From: Deinandra increscens subsp. villosa
Lineage: Eukaryota; Streptophyta; Magnoliopsida; Asterales; Asteraceae
Length of the DNA stretch: 64,000 bases
Reading direction: 5' to 3'
Assembly: GCA_039602395.1 (NCBI GenBank)
Contig: JBCNJP010000024.1
Span: forward strand, 4,318,118 to 4,382,117
Positions 57,201-64,000 of this stretch are shown here, piece by piece; within the stretch, counting starts at the first letter, position 1, and every line of letters starts with the position of its first letter. The position numbers and the translations under genes are program-made. A model generated the notes under the pieces. It had not been told where the DNA came from. It saw only the letters and a program-made list of their open reading frames with translations, and made no database searches.

Positions 57201-58128
57201 TTCATCTTGTTTCGCTATGAAAGACCTTGGAGAAGCCGCTTATATTCTGGGAATCAAGATTCACAGAGATCGATCTAAGCGCCTTTTGGGACTCAGTCAA
57301 AGCACATACATAGATAAGATCATAGCTCGGTTCAATATGAGTAACTCCAAGAAAGGAGCAGTTCCCATGACTAAGGGAACATTATTGGACAAATCTCAAG
57401 CACCTAAAACGGAGCGCGAGATAAGCCAAATGGCATCGATCCCATTTGCCTCTGCTATTGGATCTATCATGTATGCCATGCTCTGCACACGACCGGATGT
57501 CTCGTATGCATTGAGCGTGACAAGTCGGTACCAACAGACGCCAGGGCTAGCTCACTGGACGGCTGTAAAGAACATACTAAAATACTTGAGAAACACCACT
57601 GATATGTTTCTCGTATATGGGGGTGTCGATGAGGAGCTCACTGTAAGATGTTACACTGACGCCAGTTTTCAGACTGACCGAGATGACTCTCGCTCACAGT
57701 CAGGATTCGTATTCACTCTTAACGGAGGGGCTGTTTCTTGGAGAAGCTCAAAACAGTCAGTAGTAGCTGATTCTACTACTGAATCCGAATACATAGCCGC
57801 CTCAGAAGCTGCTAAAGAAGCCGTGTGGATGAAGAAGTTCATATCCGATCTCGATGCTATGCCAAGTATTAGGCAACCCATCGAGATGCTGTGCGATAAC
57901 ACAGGCGCTATAGCTCAAGCCAAAGAGCAACGGTCCCATAAGATGGCCAAGCACGTACTGAGGAAGTTCCACTACATAAGAGAAGTAGTCGACAGAAATG
58001 AAACTAAGATAAGCAAAGTACACACAGATCAAAACTTAGCTGATCCCTTCACTAAGCCTATGACTCAGGAGACTCATATACGCCACAGAGAAGCGATAGG
58101 GCTTAGATTAGCTAAAGACATGTTTTGA
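54292..58128 (+). CDS. Ty1/copia Gag-Pol polyprotein, 1278 aa, apparently intact
   Basis: All domains occur in copia order. The Gag domain covers about residues 1-190, with a CCHC knuckle at Cys220, Cys223, His228, Cys233. Protease has Asp272 in DTGC. The GAG-pre-integrase domain is around 400-450 (LWHHRLGH). Integrase has Asp468, Asp531 and Glu567 (35 residues between the last two). RT has MDVKTAFLNG and YVDDILII with Asp951-Asp952. RNase H has Asp1123 (YTDASF) and the ESEY acid near 1164-1166. The protein ends LAKDMF. The start is the first ATG of the frame after the leader. Processing by its own protease would yield the particle, integrase and RT needed to copy the RNA in cytoplasmic particles and insert the DNA in the nucleus. 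It is also a possible source of enzymes for the gag-only element, although the two are not close relatives. Confidence 0.95.
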   Translation: MVQLDPFTESGFLAWQTTLRNLLRLFGKLYVIDRPIASIPSYLLNENSRSELQKHTDDDKDVTDLMLSSMTQDYRYNFMGMSAYDIIRKLKDLFELSQRTERADALSQFVNCSMANDSSPYDHVMLMKAYRDRLIDLGYSISDGMALDVVLRSLPEHYRILAINCSAQSIEEVIPLIPNVKIRATPDVLKVTNTKISKAKKVKEGKGKKPQVQPPEERLCYECNKMGHWHRNCPVYLAKLKMTKNSNKGCSSGISINVIELFTVSSNSWVFDTGCGYHIVIVLQEPEKWKKTERGRMDLIVGDGKKVPVLATGTFSFSCSSGLVVNLINCLYAPGLSRNIVSVSSLFEQGFRYKFNGNVISAYLNDIFYFEAKPQHGIYEIDVQTNDQLYHVSKRNKADSNESSLWHHRLGHISKARIKKLQTAGILESQDADSFDECDSCLSGKLTKSPFTHTGERAQGLLGVIHTDVCGPFRTETRNRERYFVTFIDDYSRYAYVYLRKHKHETFEKLKEFQNEVQNQLTRTIKILRSDRGGEYLSAEFLNHLKECGIVSQPTPPGTPQLNGVSERRNRTLLNMVRSMMCRTTLPHSFWGYAILTAARLINLAPTKKVRKTPYEIWHGSLPKLSYLRVWGCDAYVSSDSDNKLDPRGEKVTFVGYYGNTGYYFYHPDANTVSIKRKGKFLEKEFLTRGTNSDPVDLEEIQDSPNPETVAVSDRQVVVAPSDPNTSTSVRRSERIRHEAFDVLLIADSNDEPINYKAAISDPESDIWLEAMNAEMQSMRDNHVWDLIELPPGTRAVGSKWIFKRKTDMHGNVQTYKARLVAKGFTQTQGIDYDETFSPVVMIKSIRILLAIAAYHDYEIWQMDVKTAFLNGQLKEDVYMVQPDGFVDPENPNKVCKLSKSIYGLKQASRSWNLRFDQKVKEFGFEQNKDEPCVYRKASGSAVSFLVLYVDDILIIGNNIPMLNEVKKWLSSCFAMKDLGEAAYILGIKIHRDRSKRLLGLSQSTYIDKIIARFNMSNSKKGAVPMTKGTLLDKSQAPKTEREISQMASIPFASAIGSIMYAMLCTRPDVSYALSVTSRYQQTPGLAHWTAVKNILKYLRNTTDMFLVYGGVDEELTVRCYTDASFQTDRDDSRSQSGFVFTLNGGAVSWRSSKQSVVADSTTESEYIAASEAAKEAVWMKKFISDLDAMPSIRQPIEMLCDNTGAIAQAKEQRSHKMAKHVLRKFHYIREVVDRNETKISKVHTDQNLADPFTKPMTQETHIRHREAIGLRLAKDMF

Positions 58129-58938
58129 TTCAGTATTTGGATGTATGAACACCAACAGTTATCTATATTATTCTTATTCCATCTGTTTTATGCAATAATG
58201 AATTACATAACTGTGTTCAATATTTGTACGTTTAATCCATGGACAATAAGTTCTTGTCCTAAATGTCCGTAGTCGATTAGTAAGTGGGAGCTATACTAAA
58301 GTAAGACTATTGTGACGAGTTGAACTTTAAAGTTGTTTAACGTTCAAACTCACAGACCTCATTGGTGAATGACGTTGGACGTAACTCGCATCATGCAGCG
58401 CAAACATGGAAACTTGCCTGCTTGATTAAATGCATGCTCTAATGTATCCTTAGACCTGAGACGCATATTCGAACTCCTCTCTACTAAAGAACATTCTTTG
58501 ATTGTAGCCTAACGTTGTCGCGTAACTGCCAGCCATAACGGCTACTTTTGGGAATGGCTCTGAGGTTTAGAGGGAGCTGTATGCCTCAACAAGGGATTCT
58601 GTACTCTTGCTTCGGCAACAGTTAGACATAAAGGCGCCCTCGTTGATTCCAAGTGATAAGTGTGAGGCCTCACCCAAACTTACTGTGTGTTTGTTGGATC
58701 ACTTCGAATTGTATCGAGAATGAAAATCGATGAATAAAACATGGGAGTCCATGTCCCAAGATTCATCAGTGTCTTATGCAGAAAGGAACATATGACAATG
58801 AATGCACAAGTCGTGAGTCTGCTTGATAGTCAATCAGATATACTTTGGCAACCGACTTAAAGTGTCAATATTAGTTGGTGTAGCCATGCATAGCTAGAGT
58901 GCCTCTGGCTGCGCTCGTTAAACTGTCGCGTTCAGTCC
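58129..58938 (+). other. 3' noncoding region of the autonomous copia element
   Basis: About 0.8 kb between the polyprotein stop and the polypurine tract. No ORF of note and no repeat was recognised. Confidence 0.7.
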
Positions 58939-58949
58939 AAGTGGGAGAC
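58939..58949 (+). other. Polypurine tract of the autonomous copia element
   Basis: AAGTGGGAGAC lies directly before the 3' LTR start at 58950. Confidence 0.85.
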
Positions 58950-60143
58950 TGTTGGATATATGGTGTCCTGACCCGACGAATTAACGAACCCGACCGATAT
59001 TGACCCGTAAGAGTTACACCCGGGGCAATGGATAATAAACTAATTACTATTTTAATTAGTTAATTGAACTGATTGGCGGATAAATAAATATTGATTTATT
59101 TATTACGATGACATATTTAATCGGCTCGCGATTAAATGGATGGATGAGTTAAACTGTTAATGGGTTAACAGTCTAACCCATTGGTGGGCCATGGAGAATT
59201 CGCAGAAGACCATGGTGGGCCCATGGTCTGCGAAATTCTCCTATAGGGTGGGGAGGAGTAGAGAACAAGTCATAAGTTTTCAAAACCCTGATCTCCTCCT
59301 CCCATCTCTCTTTCTGCGAAACAGACCAGAGAAGAAAAACCCGAAGCCGTCGCCGCCCTTGATCTCCGGTGACACCACCACTGCAATTCCGATGGATCAA
59401 CGATTCGCAAGCATCATCCAGCGACTCGATCAGGAAGCAGCCACCGCCCGAGCCGAGGCAGCAAGCCGAGCCGAAGCCGCAGCCGCCGCCGCAGCCGAAG
59501 CCGCAGCCGCCGCCGCAGCCAAGGCCGCAGCCGCCACCGCCGCCGCGTCCGCCGGCGCACCGCCGGTCGATCGCCGCCCGGTGGTTCTCGCGTTGCCGGC
59601 GCAACCGAGACCACCTCGTCCCGTACCGTCCTCGTGGCCCGCACCGCTTTATCCTCCGGTCACCGCCACCTCGTCGCCGCCGGTTTCCGGTGACGAGATA
59701 ATCGTAGGATCGGTCCCCGTGGCGATCCCGTCGGAAAGGATTTTGTCGCCGCCACCGATGGTGAAGTTACCACGACCGCCGCCACTACCTCCGCCGCCTC
59801 CGATGACCGCCGGAGTTTCAGTCGCAGATCTGACCCGCCGATTCGAGTCAGAAGTTTCAGTTCACCCTAGCGCGAGTCCATTGAACTCGGGTGTCTCGAA
59901 CGGTTGTTCGGAACCCGCTAAGGTATATCTAATTTATTAGATATTTAATTTATTAATGTATTTATTTATTTATTTAAATAAATATATTTTCTGTGTTTGT
60001 CGTGCCGGTGATTGATCCTGTTACAGTTGCGTTCGCGTTTTAATTCGTTTCCGCTGCTAAATTAATTTGGAATTAATTTTATTATCAAATCGGTTTTAAT
60101 AAAATAAAAATCGGTAACCCGGATCCCACTGTAAATTCCAACA
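58950..60143 (+). mobile_element. 3' LTR of the autonomous copia element
   Basis: 1194 bp, TGTTGGATATATGG to AATTCCAACA, followed by GGAGT. It contains the 249-aa version of the LTR frame at 59191-59940. Confidence 0.95.
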
Positions 60144-62025
60144 GGAGTTTGTCAAACTCCAGTAGATCTACCCAACATCCCCTCGCTTTACAATTAATGG
60201 TACAATTTAGTTGAGGACTTTTAAGTTTTCAAGGCATCCTTAGAAATCATGTGATATCATGTGGTTTAGACTTTAACCTACACTAGCCATATTAAAACGG
60301 TTTACTGGATTCTCACGAATCTCAAAAGTGTTTTCAGTTTCGTTTCAGAAATAGTTGTTTAGGTAATTCACAAGTGCTTCCCATAAAGCACTTCAAGTTC
60401 ATCAAGTGGGTGCCGAGCACTCCAAGTTTTCAAGTTTATCAGGGAGGTGCCTAGCACTCTCGAGTTTGTCAGCATTGTTTTACTTTTAGTTATTCGGTGT
60501 GACCCAAACGGGTTCACGGAAATCGGATTAGTGACACTCACCTTTGGTTGCACTGCTACACTTGCTAATAATCCAAGTATTGCTTATCGAAGACCTATGA
60601 ACACGTTTAGGTCTTAAGTATTAGTTTCGTGTCTAATCTCTACTTAACGTCACTATGGCCCATAACATAGCACGTTGGAACTATGACTCGACATACAGAC
60701 ACACGACACCAATGGTTGATCATAAACAAGGGTTCACATATACATCAGAAGTCAAAGCAAGTATCATCATGGCATAATCATGTAAGTCATGGCATAACAT
60801 TCAAGCAAATTGTACAAGTTTGGATTCTGGTCTCAGTTTCGCTAGCAATTTCGCTAGTCAGTTTCGCTATGTGCACGGGCAGCACTTTCGCTAGGCAATA
60901 TCCGATGACACAGTTTCGCTAGGCTAGTTTCGCTCGAAATTGTTGGCACAGTTTCGCTAGCCTAGTTTCGCCCGAAACTGGTTTGAACTTTCGTTCAGGG
61001 AATTTCTCTCGGTAGATTCGCTCGAGCTGGTCTGGTTGGTTTACCCAGCGACACTGCAGTTTCACTGCATAGTGTCGCTGGATGAAGATATACATAGTTT
61101 CGCTGGACAATTTCGCCCAGAGAACACCATAGTTTCGCTAGCCGCGAAAAACATACGGATCAGCCTAAAAATCAACCTAACAGCTTCCATACTTCATGCA
61201 ATTCATTGTTTAGCATACATAGGCATTTACCAACATCAAACAACAAGTTTTAACACCTTATTCATGCATATTCATCATCAAATCACCAAAATGCATTTAA
61301 AACCCTAAAATGACTAAAATGGCATAGATCTCTATCATGGTTGGATTTCATACGTAAAGTTGTAAACTTTATAACAGATCTAGCATCCCTAAGCAACATA
61401 CTAGCAGATCAAGCAGTTTCATGAAAGTTTAAGCATGCTTTTTAAGAAAACTCAAAGAAAAGGCATAAAGAGAGGTTTTGGGACTCACGATTCGATCAAG
61501 GAATCGAATGGATGTTGTCTTGAGGCTGAGATCTTGATGTTTGGTTGTGCTTCTCGACTGACCAGAATTCCAGAGAAGGGTGTGTGTGTTTTTGTGTAAA
61601 TGAGGCAAATAGGAGAACTAGGGTTTATTAAGATTATTTATATCAGAGGCTAGTTTCACTGGCAGTTTCGCTGGCCAGGCGAAACTAGCTCTGGTCAAGT
61701 TTTAACTGATTAGCTTAGCTGGCTACCGGGCGACACTACAGTTTCGCCCGGTAGTTTCGCTGGCTGCACAACTTAGGCAATTTTTCACATAATCAAGGAT
61801 TTACAATTTGTCATGCTATTCATAATATTAAATCATGCGTTTAAATCACATTGCACATAATGACATTAATAAATGAACACATAGCACATATGGGCGGGTT
61901 CGGTGATCAACCAAAGGTCGTGGACGTATTCGGCCTAATTATGCATTAGTTACTAAGTTAATACTTATAACGTAACTAACGGAATTGTCTAACGGAAGTA
62001 AACCTTGAAATTCTCGGATGTCACA

Positions 62026-62500
62026 GGTACCCACTCTGATACCATTTGTCAGGACCAATTTTCACTACAAGAATCTCGACATTGAGCGAGAACGGAGGTC
62101 AGATGAGAAAACCCGAGACGATGAAGATGAGAAGAATCAAGGAAATCATACACAAGAAAGATGATAATCAAGTCGAATGATTTCATTAGTCGAATGATTA
62201 CAAGATAGAAATCATGACAACACTCGCTCATGGAAATCCATGACTCACTCTCTCTCTTGAATGTAAATCTCACACTCTACAAGTAAATCATTATCTCCAC
62301 ATTTTGGAGACTCCCTTACTTGTAATGGGCACCCTCACTATATATAGTGAGGGTGGCTAACAACAGAAAAACATAACAAATGAACAAAATTACAAGTAAA
62401 GATAAATAACATAAACTGTTAATTAAATCAAAGTTGATTTAATTAATTCGAAGCTTGACTCGTTCGAACCGATCTTCCGTTGACTTTTACGTTGACCATT
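62026..62500 (-). mobile_element. Primer-binding site and LTR part of another minus-strand element
   Basis: After the X TSD the minus strand reads TGGTATCAGAG (62044-62034), a tRNA-Met-type primer-binding site, next to an LTR edge TGTCAGGACC at 62047. The presumed LTR holds a 26-bp perfect palindrome with a central TATATATA-like core (62330-62355), which could be a TATA box in either direction. The far end of the LTR was not located; 62500 is approximate. X inserted just downstream of this primer-binding site. Confidence 0.55.
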
Positions 62501-62524
62501 GACCCGAACGATTTACTTTTCCAG

Positions 62525-63296
62525 AAAACGGTCTTCGGTCTAATCTCGCAAGCCTCGAGCATCACAACCCAGTCTCTGAATCAATTCACATGGATTCTTC
62601 AGTCGAATGCTTCGGTAAATAGATTTGATGGCGTCAGTCACATAGATTTTAGTTCCAACACCTACACCGTTTATTACCGACTACCTGCTGATCTAGTGAG
62701 TTTCACGGCCCCTTTTCTTTTAACTGTTTTATACTTTAGGGGAGAAATCATGAAATCTGATAAATGCTTTTAACTTAATATTATGGTTTATCTGTTAGTC
62801 GTATGACTGCTTGTTCTCTTACTGATTGCCCAATTATGGTACATTATCGTTATAAATGTTTGTACAACTGTATCCCATCATTAATTGATTTCAATTATTT
62901 CTGTACGAAACGATAGCTAGTGAATAGATCTATTTGGGTTGACAACCCTGCCCTAACTCGTAGCTCGAGTTCTAACTCGGCATTGTCTAGGAGTACACGT
63001 CAGTTATTCTGCTCTGTTCAGTATCCCTCGGGCGAGATACTATGGGTGGGTAAACCGTTAGTATTTGAAATCAAGGTTCAGGTGAGTTCATACAACCACA
63101 ACAGTAAACCAATGTAATATTTAAGTATATTGAAACTGCTTTACCAACTTTAAATGTAGAGTCATAAACCTGTGAACCTCACCAACTTTATGTTGACCTT
63201 TTAAACTCATGATTTCTTAGGTAATTGACGCAAACTTCAGAAGACATGCAAATGGGGCTTTATCATGCTATCGGACCTGCTTTTGGAGTCATAGTC
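62525..63296 (+). CDS. Putative exons of an unrecognised gene or gene fragment
   Basis: Three open segments have canonical borders and stay in phase 0. Exon 62525-62695 lies after TTTACTTTTCCAG and before GTGAGT (KTVFGLISQASS to YYRLPADL). Exon 62917-63081 ends CAG before GTGAGT (NRSIWVDNPALTRSSSS to VFEIKVQ). A third begins at 63221 after GATTTCTTAG (VIDANFRRHANGALSCYR); its end is not clear. Composition is that of a normal soluble protein. I do not recognise the family. No transposon domain is seen, so it may be a host gene or a captured fragment. Confidence 0.4.
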
Positions 63297-63299
63297 CCA

Positions 63300-63681
63300 A
63301 CTATCCAAATAAACCGTTTTATAATTTAACATTTAATTTAGACTTTATTCTTTTGAAATGTAAGACATTATCATTTCCACTATCTTTTCTGCTGCAATTA
63401 AATGACGTAATGTTTTATGAAGTTTAAATTTATTAGATGATGTTTTATGTATCCCTGACTATGATTCCATTCTCGCTCACACCCAACACCGTTGACTGGG
63501 GTGTGACAACATGAGACACACTATAGCATAGGAATATCCTCTAACACTTGATACAAGAGCCGTGATGTTTTCATTCTCGTAATGCTAAAAGTTATCAAAT
63601 TCCTTGTTTAACACCTTCTTTCGACTTTTCTTGTATTGATCATTTCCTTCACACCTTGCCGCTAATGCATCCATAATTGTT
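63300..63681. other. Spacer between the exons and the gag fragment
   Basis: AT-rich sequence with no coding frame. GGGGTGTGACA near 63499-63509 looks like an LTR end of the TGTGACA type, but no partner was found. Confidence 0.35.
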
Positions 63682-64000
63682 TCAATTTCTTGCAAGTACT
63701 AAATTAATGTAACAACTCAGTGGAAATGCCATTGTAAGATAACCAAAAGCCTTTTGTTCAAGCTCATATAGTTTTCTTTCAGCATTGTCAAAGGTATGAA
63801 CTTCTTTGAAATCTCTTTGATCAGTTAAATGTGTGTAAAGCTTCTTAATCGGAATCCATAAATCGATGTCATTCGTGCTTATGTAAGCAGAAAATCGTTG
63901 CTTCCAATTTTGATAATCCTCCAACTTCAACAACTTGGGAACTTTCTGGCTTGTTCAGATTTTCTTATCAAATTTCGGCATGGTTTGCATTGAATTTTGC
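63682..64000 (-). pseudogene. Copia Gag N-terminal fragment related to the gag-only element
   Basis: The minus-strand frame 63933-63682 reads LKLEDYQNWKQRFSAYIST and NAERKLYELEQKAFGYLTMA, closely matching residues 36 onward of the 1037-aa Gag. A frame change follows after MAFPL. Upstream sequence to the window edge continues the match with a shift. The element continues beyond 64000. Confidence 0.8.

Larger units (their letters stand above)
51902..60143 (+). mobile_element. Complete autonomous Ty1/copia element, 8242 bp
   Basis: It has LTRs of 1182 and 1194 bp, TSD GGAGT (51897-51901 and 60144-60148; empty site near 38763 in the other X LTR), a tRNA-Met primer-binding site, a structured leader, one full-length polyprotein and a polypurine tract. 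The LTRs differ by about a dozen substitutions plus one 12-bp indel by eye, so the insertion is young but older than the gag-only element. All catalytic residues checked are present, so it may still be competent. Confidence 0.95.
51189..62025 (-). mobile_element. X element 5' LTR, split by a copia element
   Basis: The two parts are 51189-51901 and 60149-62025 (TSD copy counted once), together about 2590 bp. It differs from the left LTR by scattered substitutions, a 12-bp insertion near 61655 and absence of the hAT MITE. It ends GGATGTCACA at 62025, followed by GGTAC (62026-62030), which equals the bases left of 38063. The whole tandem X structure therefore sits in one target site. Confidence 0.92.

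Noticed and set aside
62053..62064. CACTACAAGAA as a second CACTA terminus
   Set aside because: It lacks the longer match and the palindromic subterminal repeats of the 25387 end, and lies inside an LTR on the far side of X.

Overview
This window is repeat-dense plant nuclear DNA, most likely from a eudicot with a large genome. I recognise Ty1/copia, Ty3/gypsy (Athila/Tat-like and Tekay/Del-like chromovirus), CACTA (En/Spm), hAT and tRNA-derived elements, mostly nested in one another. No rRNA gene, bacterial gene or CRISPR array is present. Only two stretches look like non-transposon genes: a small intron-containing coiled-coil gene (about 34.49-35.87 kb) and a run of unassigned exons (62.5-63.3 kb). 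There is one assembly gap of exactly 500 N (37407-37906).

Layout. 1-249 is the damaged end of a plus-strand gypsy pol. 290-20173 is a minus-strand, gag-pro-only Athila-like element (called W here) arranged LTR-INT-partial LTR-partial INT-LTR. Its second gag is split by a complete plus-strand gag-only copia element (10283-16455, 350-bp LTRs that look identical, TSD GAACT). 20174-21206 looks like the 3' end and LTR of a plus-strand gypsy element. 21260-25386 is a decayed copia element whose gag is related to the gag-only one. At 25387 a CACTA terminus begins. The CACTA element carries a TnpA/Ptta-type gene (26.2-30.8 kb), extra cargo (tandem repeats, a tRNA-like piece, the coiled-coil gene) and a broken TNP2-type gene (36.1-37.4 kb) that runs into the gap. 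38063-62025 is a minus-strand Tekay/Del-like chromovirus (called X), again LTR-INT-partial LTR-partial INT-LTR, bounded by a perfect TSD GGTAC. Its left LTR carries a 397-bp hAT MITE, and its right LTR carries a complete, apparently coding-competent copia element (51902-60143, TSD GGAGT, 1278-aa polyprotein). 62026-64000 holds part of another minus-strand LTR, the unassigned exons and a gag fragment.

The most interesting signal is structural. Three unrelated elements carry tandem arrays of small stem-loops in noncoding parts. In each array the stem sequence differs from unit to unit but stays complementary, while the loop or linker is nearly fixed. The arrays lie at 15030-15269 (gag-only copia, 3' region), 53820-53981 (autonomous copia, leader) and 1908-2516 with its duplicate at 18883-19493 (W block). 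This is covariation visible by eye and suggests selected RNA structures, for example for packaging, dimerisation or translation. I know of no description of them. A second pattern is that two unrelated gypsy elements share the same unusual tandem architecture, each with a middle LTR cut to about 400 bp.
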